Shown here: positions 7,055-12,208 of the stretch, piece by piece | Numbering within the stretch: position 1 is the stretch's first letter | How the letters are laid out: every line of letters begins with the position of its first letter | Source: Flavobacteriaceae bacterium UBA5079 | Lineage (GTDB): Bacteria; Bacteroidota; Bacteroidia; Flavobacteriales; Flavobacteriaceae | DNA length: 12,208 nt | Direction: 5' to 3' | Assembly (NCBI GenBank): GCA_002414705.1 | Contig: DIAL01000116.1 | Coordinates: forward strand, 8,805-21,012 | Position numbers and translations under genes: made by a program | The notes under the pieces: model-generated | Seen by the model: the letters and a program-made list of their open reading frames with translations, nothing else | What the model was told of the DNA's origin: nothing | The model's database searches: none

Positions 7055-9007
7055 TTAATCCCAAGTCATTTTCTGCAAGCGAACCGCATTTAATATTGCT
7101 AAAAGTGCAACACCAACATCTGCAAAAACTGCTTCCCACATTGTTGCCAAACCTCCTGCTCCTAAAATCAATACAATTACTTTGACACCAAATGCCAAAA
7201 TAATATTTTGCCAAACAATTTTTCTTGTGGAACGACTTATTTTAATCGCCTTTACCACTTTTGAAGGTTGGCCTGTTTGAATAATAACATCTGCTGTTTC
7301 AATAGCTACATCACTTCCTAAACCACCCATTGCGATCCCTACATCACTTGCTGCTAAAACTGGTGCGTCATTAATACCATCACCTATAAAAGCTATTTTG
7401 TTTGCTGGATTTTTCTTTAAAATTTCAACTTCGTTTAATTTATCTTCTGGTAATAATCCACCTTTAGCATTTTTAATATTCAATTCTTTTGCGACTTGTT
7501 GGGTAATGGAATCTTTATCTCCAGAAAGCATCATTATATTATTAATACCAACTTTATGTAAGGCTGTAATTGTTTCTTTGGCATCTTCTTTTAATTCGTC
7601 TGCTATTACCACATAACCTGCAAATTGATTATCGATTGCTACTAAAACTATAGATTCTACAATAGATTCCGTTTCCGTTGGAACCTCAATATTATTGGCA
7701 GTCATTAAGGCTTTATTTCCTACTAAAACTGTTTTACCATTTACAATGCCTCTTAAACCTTTTCCTGCAATTTCAGAAACGTCTTGTGCTTCAAAATCTT
7801 CTCCTTCTGCTTTATACTCTAAAATTGCTTTAGCAATTGGATGCGTGGATTGCTCTTCCATCGCCATTAAATATTGCATAAATTCGGTTTCTTTCCAATC
7901 AATTGCTTTTACTTCTTTGATTTTGAAAACTCCTTTGGTAACCGTTCCTGTCTTATCCATTACCAAGGTGTTTATTTTGGTCATTGCATCTAAAAACGAA
8001 GCTCCTTTAAATAAAATTCCGTTTTTTGAAGCTGCTCCCAATCCTCCGAAATAACCCAATGGAATAGAAATTACCAAAGCACAAGGACAAGAAATCACAA
8101 GAAAAATTAAAGCTCTGTATAACCAATCTCTAAAGACATAATCATCTACAAAAAAGTATGGTAGAAACGTAACACCTATTGCTAAAAACACAACTATTGG
8201 CGTGTAGATACGTGCAAATTTTCTAATGAATAATTCTGTTTTAGATTTTCGAGCTGTGGCGTTCTGTACCATATCCAAAATTCTTGCAATGGAACTGTCT
8301 TTAAATTCTTTGGTGGTTTCTATTTCAATTACACCGTCCAAATTAATGCTGCCTGCAAAAACTTTTTCACCTTTTGCAATCGTATCAGGTTTACTTTCTC
8401 CTGTTAATGCAGCTGTGTTGAATGAACCTTTTTTGGAAAGTAGAATACCATCTAAAGGAATTTTTTCTCCCACACGCACTTGCACTTTTTCGCCAATTTC
8501 AACCGTTTCTGGACTCACAGACACATAATCATTGTTGCGATATACCAGAGCTTCATTTGGTCTTACATCAAGTAAGGCTTTTATATTTCCTTTTGCTCTG
8601 TTAACAGCTGCATTTTGAAATAGTTCCCCAACTGCGTAAAACAACATTACTGCAACACCTTCAGGATATTCGCCAATAATAAACGCACCAATAGTAGCAA
8701 TGGACATTAAAAAGAACTCTGTAAACACATCTCCTTTTTTAATACTTTCCCATCCTTCTTTTACTACAGGAAGACCTACTGGCAAATATGCTATACCATA
8801 CCATACAATACGCAACCAATCTTTAAAAAATGCAACATCAAAATAATCTAAAGCAATGCCAATAATTAGCATTGTAAAACTTATGATTGCTGGAATATAG
8901 GCTTTAATTTGACTTGAATTGCCACTATGATCGTGACCATCATCGTGACTATGTTGTTCTTCTGAATCTGGTTTTAAATCTCTTAAATTGACTTTCTTTT
9001 TTTTCAT
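7055..9007 (-). CDS. zntA: Zn/Cd/Pb-type P1B ATPase with His-rich N-terminus and no HMA domain
   Basis: ATP-driven inner-membrane exporter of divalent soft metals, 650 residues. The actuator domain has LTGES at 201-205. The membrane CPC is residues 307-309, in a context (SCPCALVISIPLGYFGG) typical of the ZntA/CadA branch and unlike the CPCALGLATP of the copper ATPase nearby. DKTGT is at 351-355, the nucleotide-binding HP at 389-390, and GDGINDAP at 542-549. K609 and D630 in the last two helices match in spacing the Lys693 and Asp714 of E. coli ZntA, which are known Zn-site residues. Instead of an HMA domain, the N-terminus has a short His/Asp tract (HSHDDGHDH, 19-27). The start overlaps the stop of the DUF3703 gene by ATGA, implying coupled translation. 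The zntA symbol is by resemblance; cadA would be equally fair. Confidence 0.94.
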   Translation of the reverse strand: MKKKKVNLRDLKPDSEEQHSHDDGHDHSGNSSQIKAYIPAIISFTMLIIGIALDYFDVAFFKDWLRIVWYGIAYLPVGLPVVKEGWESIKKGDVFTEFFLMSIATIGAFIIGEYPEGVAVMLFYAVGELFQNAAVNRAKGNIKALLDVRPNEALVYRNNDYVSVSPETVEIGEKVQVRVGEKIPLDGILLSKKGSFNTAALTGESKPDTIAKGEKVFAGSINLDGVIEIETTKEFKDSSIARILDMVQNATARKSKTELFIRKFARIYTPIVVFLAIGVTFLPYFFVDDYVFRDWLYRALIFLVISCPCALVISIPLGYFGGLGAASKNGILFKGASFLDAMTKINTLVMDKTGTVTKGVFKIKEVKAIDWKETEFMQYLMAMEEQSTHPIAKAILEYKAEGEDFEAQDVSEIAGKGLRGIVNGKTVLVGNKALMTANNIEVPTETESIVESIVLVAIDNQFAGYVVIADELKEDAKETITALHKVGINNIMMLSGDKDSITQQVAKELNIKNAKGGLLPEDKLNEVEILKKNPANKIAFIGDGINDAPVLAASDVGIAMGGLGSDVAIETADVIIQTGQPSKVVKAIKISRSTRKIVWQNIILAFGVKVIVLILGAGGLATMWEAVFADVGVALLAILNAVRLQKMTWD

Positions 9008-9366
9008 TTTGAATTGAATAAATTTTTAATATCATTAGGAATAGGCATACGTTTTAATGGTGGTACATTTGCACCTCCTGTATTGCCGATTGGTATGTGA
9101 TTAATGAACGATTTCCAACCTCCAACAATTAATCTTATTATTTGTCCAAATACTTCTTTGGTGTTTTTTTGCATTAAGCCAAACTTTAGCATTAACCAAT
9201 GTGAATAGGTATGCTCAATAGGATAAGATTGACCTATAATGTGACTTCTTTCTAAATGATACCACGCATTAGTAAAATCACTGTTAGCCAAAGCAACTTC
9301 ATATAAACCAAGTTCTTTATTATAAGCATCTTTTAAATACTTTGGTATTTTATAATTCAGTTTCAT
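9004..9366 (-). CDS. DUF3703 family protein
   Basis: A 120-residue cytosolic protein with no signal peptide or membrane segment, matching the DUF3703 family from memory of its motifs. These are AWYHLERSHIIGQ (34-46), HTYSHW (52-57), EVFGQIIRL (71-79), GNTGGANV (94-101) and PIPNDI (108-113). Conserved H37, E39, H42, H52 and H56 could form a metal site, though no function is established. I chose the ATG at 9366 rather than 9444. The upstream 26 codons would run into the Fur-family gene and do not resemble the family, while MKLNYKIPKYL is a natural N-terminus with GAGA just upstream. Its stop overlaps the Zn/Cd ATPase start (ATGA), so the two should be made together. An accessory role in Zn/Cd handling is inferred from that coupling. 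Confidence 0.88.
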   Translation of the reverse strand: MKLNYKIPKYLKDAYNKELGLYEVALANSDFTNAWYHLERSHIIGQSYPIEHTYSHWLMLKFGLMQKNTKEVFGQIIRLIVGGWKSFINHIPIGNTGGANVPPLKRMPIPNDIKNLFNSK

Positions 9367-9381
9367 TATTATCTCATTTGA

Positions 9382-9422
9382 TTGTAAAAATATAATACCA
9401 ATACGTGCAATGGAAGTGCAAT
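9382..9422. promoter_or_regulatory. Candidate promoter/operator region for the DUF3703-ATPase pair
   Basis: The short gap before the DUF3703 start contains two copies of GTGCAAT (9405-9411 and 9416-9422), 11 bp apart, about one helical turn. The second copy ends on the last base of the Fur-family stop codon. Next to them is an AT-rich imperfect dyad, TTGTAAAAATATAATACCAA (9382-9401), with outer arms TTG/CAA. On the minus strand it includes TATATTTT (9387-9394), one mismatch from the Bacteroidota -7 consensus. These could form a Fur/Zur-type controlled promoter, but no consensus for this regulator is known to me, so this is a candidate only. Confidence 0.3.
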
Positions 9423-9838
9423 TATTGTCCACTACATTTATCACAAATACCTTTTACCACCAAGTTTACGTTTTCTGACACAAAACCATCTGGTACTTTT
9501 ATTAAAGGGATTTTATGTTCTGTTAAGCAAATAGTTTCATTACAGTTATTGCAATGAAAATGCAAATGCAAATCAGTTTCAATTTCACAATTACATCCGT
9601 TTTCACACAGAGCATATTTAGTAATTCCTGTACCATCGTCTATTTGATGCACTATCGCTTTTTCCTCAAATGTTTTAATAGTTCTGTACAATGTGGTTCT
9701 ATCTGCTTTTTCAAAAGCATTTTCTATATCACTTAATGTTACTGCTATTTGTTTATTTGCAAGAAACTTATAAATCAATAAACGCATTGCCGTAACCCGT
9801 ATATCTTTTGACTCTAAAAATTGTTCTATTGTTTGCAT
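9422..9838 (-). CDS. Fur-family metalloregulator (Zur-like)
   Basis: Metal-responsive transcription repressor, 138 residues, typical of the family. The winged-helix DNA-binding half includes RVTAMRLLIYKFL (14-26) and the recognition-helix segment DRTTLYRTIKTFEEKAIV (46-63). The dimerisation half has the metal signature HLHFHC (91-96). The Cys4 structural zinc site is C96, C99, C132 and C135. Further His/Cys residues (C78, C82, C84) could add ligands. It starts 2 bp after the adaptor gene stop, so it is co-transcribed with the right-hand pump. It is the only regulator in the window and the neighbouring ATPase is Zn/Cd-type, so sensing of Zn or a similar divalent metal is most likely. The exact subfamily (Fur, Zur, PerR or other) cannot be fixed from sequence alone. 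Confidence 0.92.
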   Translation of the reverse strand: MQTIEQFLESKDIRVTAMRLLIYKFLANKQIAVTLSDIENAFEKADRTTLYRTIKTFEEKAIVHQIDDGTGITKYALCENGCNCEIETDLHLHFHCNNCNETICLTEHKIPLIKVPDGFVSENVNLVVKGICDKCSGQ

Positions 9839-9840
9839 AA

Positions 9841-11046
9841 TTAATGTTCGTGTTCTGTTTCGCCTTTTTTCATTTCTGCTATAAGGTAGTAAGCATTATT
9901 ATAAGCGAATTTTGTATTTGGCTTTATATCTACAGAAAATTGAACTGCTATCCAATTACCATCTTTTGCCCCTAATAGCACTTCTATAGGTTTAAAACTC
10001 CAGTCTTCATTTTCTTTTTCCGCCGAAAACACGAAAAACCTATCGCCTTCTTTTACTATGGCACTTTCGGGCAACGCCATAGTTTTCGTATTTTCTGTTT
10101 GGATTTTTCCTTGAATATACATTCCAGGAATAAGAATGCCTTTTTTATTCTCAATTTCTGCGTGTACGTGTACCGCTTTAGGATTGTCTTCGAAAGTTTT
10201 ACTTACCGAATAAATTTCAGCTGTTAATTCTTCATCTTGCATTGTTTGTACATTAAAGGTTACTTTTTGACCTTTCTTAACTTTATACACATCTTTTTCA
10301 AACACCATTAAATCAGCGTGAACGTGATGTGTATTTACTATTTCAAAGAGTTCGGTTTGAGGTTCAACATATTGTCCTGTTTTTACTTCTACTTTTTGCA
10401 CATAGCCTTCAATAGGACTGCGTAGTGAAATACGTTGTGCAATACTACCATTGCGAACCGACGTTGCACTAATATTTAATAATTGTAATTGAGCTGCCAT
10501 TCCTTGAACCATTGCCTTTGAGGCTTCATATTCTGCTTCAGCTTTTTGGTAATTTGCACCAGATCCTACACCTGCATCGTACAATTTTTGTTGACGCTCA
10601 TAATTCTTCTTTAAAAAATTACTATCACTATAGGCATTTAAATAATTGGTTTGCATTTGAATAATATTTGGATGTGAAAGATATGCCACTACTTGACCTT
10701 TATTCACTTTATCCCCTTCAATCACTTCAATAGAAACTACATTAGCACCAATTACTGATGTTATAGCAGCCTCGTTTTGTGGTGGTACTTCTAAAGTTCC
10801 ATTGGCTTCCACATAACCACTCATATTGCGTGAAGCAATGGTATCTATTTTCATTTTTAAGGCTTCAAACTGTTGTTGTGAAAGCATCACTTCTTCGTCT
10901 TCTTTATGGTCATCGTTTTCTTCAGTATTTTGTTCTTCGTTATGCGAATTGCCATTGTCTTCTTTGTGGCTTTCTTTATTTCCGCAAGCAGAAACAAAAA
11001 TGGATAACATTATTATGGCTAAAAATTTATATAATCTATTTTTCAT
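9841..11046 (-). CDS. RND periplasmic adaptor lipoprotein (CzcB/CusB-like)
   Basis: Membrane-fusion protein that links the inner-membrane RND pump to the TolC channel, 401 residues. A lipobox, VSAC with C21, follows a hydrophobic segment (8-20), so it is a lipoprotein. After it comes a His/Asp/Glu/Asn-rich linker (22-52) that could collect metal ions. The family folds follow: beta-barrel/lipoyl strands around GTLEVPPQNEAAI (83-95) and VIEGDKVNKGQVV (108-120), an alpha-hairpin (about 127-190), the return lipoyl half RSPIEGYVQKVEVKTGQYV (209-227), a beta-barrel (about 240-320), and the membrane-proximal domain (about 323-390). The C-terminus ends in EHEH. It starts 5 bp after the stop of the TolC-like gene and is followed 2 bp later by the Fur-family gene. 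Unlike some Cu adaptors it has no HMBD domain, which fits the Czc-like side. Confidence 0.93.
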   Translation of the reverse strand: MKNRLYKFLAIIMLSIFVSACGNKESHKEDNGNSHNEEQNTEENDDHKEDEEVMLSQQQFEALKMKIDTIASRNMSGYVEANGTLEVPPQNEAAITSVIGANVVSIEVIEGDKVNKGQVVAYLSHPNIIQMQTNYLNAYSDSNFLKKNYERQQKLYDAGVGSGANYQKAEAEYEASKAMVQGMAAQLQLLNISATSVRNGSIAQRISLRSPIEGYVQKVEVKTGQYVEPQTELFEIVNTHHVHADLMVFEKDVYKVKKGQKVTFNVQTMQDEELTAEIYSVSKTFEDNPKAVHVHAEIENKKGILIPGMYIQGKIQTENTKTMALPESAIVKEGDRFFVFSAEKENEDWSFKPIEVLLGAKDGNWIAVQFSVDIKPNTKFAYNNAYYLIAEMKKGETEHEH

Positions 11047-11050
11047 TTTC

Positions 11051-12208
11051 TTATTGATTAAAATATTGTAATTGAAATGTACTTTCTAAATAGTTTGCTA
11101 ACGCTGTTTGTGCTTCCAGTTCTGATTGAATAGCTTCTTTTATAAGTTGTGTAAACGCTGTGTAATCAATCTCTCCTTCTCTATATGCAAACAAAGCACC
11201 TGTTTTTTGTTCTTTAATAAGTGGTAATACTTCATTCTTATAGAACAGCCAAGATGTTTTCCATTTTTGGTAATTTTCTTTAGTTTGATTAAATTTAGAT
11301 TGTACTTCCTTTTGTTTGAACTGCATATTTGATTCGGCAATTTGTCTATCAATTTTTGCTGTTCTAACTTGTGCTTTTGTTGTACCAGATAAGAACGGAA
11401 TGGAAATACCAGCTTGATAGGTGTAAAATCCAGTATTTCCATTTACTTTTTGCAGGCCACCTTGAAGGTTGAACTTTGGTAAATTTTCGGCTTTAGCAGC
11501 TCTATAGTTTGCTTCTGCTTCTGTGACTTGAAGTTGAGAAATAGTATACAACGGATGTGCTTCTAAACTAAAGGATTCTACATTTATTTCGCTCTCTATA
11601 TCAATTTCATCTGAAACTGTATAAAATTCATTAGAAACTAACCATAGATTTAATTGTTGTAATGCAATAGCATATTCACTTTTTGATTGCATAAATTTAT
11701 TCTGAATCTGTAAGGCTTGATTTTTGGCAGCCGAATATTCTAACCGCGAAATAGCTTCTACTTCATAATTTAATGCAACTGCTTTTTCAAAATTGGCATA
11801 AATAGAATCTAACTCTTTGTATAGAATATACTTCCTTTTACTCTGTAAGGCATTTGCCCACGCCTTTTTAACTTCCAATTCTAAATCTAATTCTGAAAGC
11901 TGAAAGGCTTTTTGGGCTAACTGAATACGTTGCTCCTGTAATTTTCTCTTTGGCGAAATACCAAACACGTCTATATTTGATTGACCAACACCTATAGTTG
12001 TATAAATACCTGTGCCATTGTTAATTTCTTCGCCACCAGTAAAAATTTGAGTAGTACCAAAATCGAAAGCAGTTTCTTTTAATTGTTGTTGCTTATCAAT
12101 TTCAAGCTGTCGTTGTTTTAGACTTGGATAGTTTTCTTTAGCCAATTTCACTGCTTCTTGCATTGAAATAAATGGTAACGAATCTTTTATTTGTTGTGCG
12201 TTACCTGT
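11051..12208 (-). CDS. TolC-like outer membrane efflux domain (5' end cut by window)
   Basis: Outer-membrane channel or channel domain of the right-hand metal pump. The frame stays open to the window edge: before the first visible Met (codon at 12163) there are 15 more in-frame codons reading TGNAQQIKDSLPFIS. The true start is therefore outside the window, and 385 residues are visible. The sequence TGNAQQ looks like the end of a signal peptide. The body has the coiled-coil, Gln/Ala/Glu-rich pattern of TolC (for example EAVKLAKENYPSLKQRQLE near the start and helical repeats through the C-terminus). It is followed 4 bp later by the adaptor. In Bacteroidota, CzcA permeases fused to a C-terminal TolC domain are known. 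This gene could be such a fusion, with a large permease part upstream, or a stand-alone CzcC/CusC protein. Confidence 0.9.
   Translation of the reverse strand, partial: TGNAQQIKDSLPFISMQEAVKLAKENYPSLKQRQLEIDKQQQLKETAFDFGTTQIFTGGEEINNGTGIYTTIGVGQSNIDVFGISPKRKLQEQRIQLAQKAFQLSELDLELEVKKAWANALQSKRKYILYKELDSIYANFEKAVALNYEVEAISRLEYSAAKNQALQIQNKFMQSKSEYAIALQQLNLWLVSNEFYTVSDEIDIESEINVESFSLEAHPLYTISQLQVTEAEANYRAAKAENLPKFNLQGGLQKVNGNTGFYTYQAGISIPFLSGTTKAQVRTAKIDRQIAESNMQFKQKEVQSKFNQTKENYQKWKTSWLFYKNEVLPLIKEQKTGALFAYREGEIDYTAFTQLIKEAIQSELEAQTALANYLESTFQLQYFNQ

Noticed and set aside
9367..9444. Longer DUF3703 form starting at 9444, overlapping the Fur-family gene
   Set aside because: The extra 26 residues do not resemble the family and would overlap the Fur-family coding region. 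The ATG at 9366 gives a natural N-terminus.
11140..11442. Minus-strand open frame of 100 codons in another frame
   Set aside because: It is Lys/Gln-rich shadow of the TolC coding frame with no start context or family resemblance.
1..12208. Mobile element ends, tRNA genes, CRISPR arrays
   Set aside because: No transposase or integrase, terminal inverted repeats, tRNA-like cloverleaf or spaced repeats were seen. Transfer of the locus as an island is possible but unsupported in this window.

Overview
The window is AT-rich, and every gene lies on the minus strand, so the gene order reads from right to left. Protein features point to Bacteroidota, most likely a flavobacterium: signal peptides ending in NAQQ, a HYC_CC_PP family protein, poor Shine-Dalgarno sites, and an enlarged CusA-type permease. 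No sequence search was possible, so the assignment rests on recognised motifs. The whole window is a heavy-metal efflux and resistance locus.

Reading in the direction of transcription, the right part (12208 to 9422) holds a TolC-like outer-membrane component cut by the window edge. It may be the C-terminal half of a CzcA-TolC fusion. A lipoprotein periplasmic adaptor (CzcB-like) follows after 4 bp, and a Fur/Zur-type metalloregulator follows after 2 bp. The middle part (9366 to 7055) is a two-gene unit of a DUF3703 protein and a Zn/Cd-type P1B ATPase joined by an ATGA overlap. A 54 bp spacer with repeat and dyad elements lies upstream of it. Next comes a small exported Cys/His-rich HYC_CC_PP protein (6983 to 6573), with a perfect 15 bp dyad in its upstream spacer. 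The left part (6463 to 1) is a tightly overlapping trio: a CusA-like permease of 1235 residues, a TolC-like outer-membrane factor, and a Cu/Ag-type P1B ATPase carrying one HMA and two HMBD metal-binding domains. The window edge cuts this ATPase just after its CPC motif.

As a system, the two P-type ATPases would move metal from cytosol to periplasm. One fits Zn/Cd/Pb and the other Cu/Ag. Two RND-type trans-envelope pumps would then expel it across the outer membrane. The Fur-family protein is the only regulator seen and is the likely metal sensor for at least the Zn/Cd half. The two proteins of unknown function, DUF3703 and HYC_CC_PP, sit exactly between the known transporters and are the best candidates for undescribed biology. 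No RNA genes, insertion sequences, CRISPR arrays or convincing intrinsic terminators were seen. No gene-free stretch exceeds about 110 bp.
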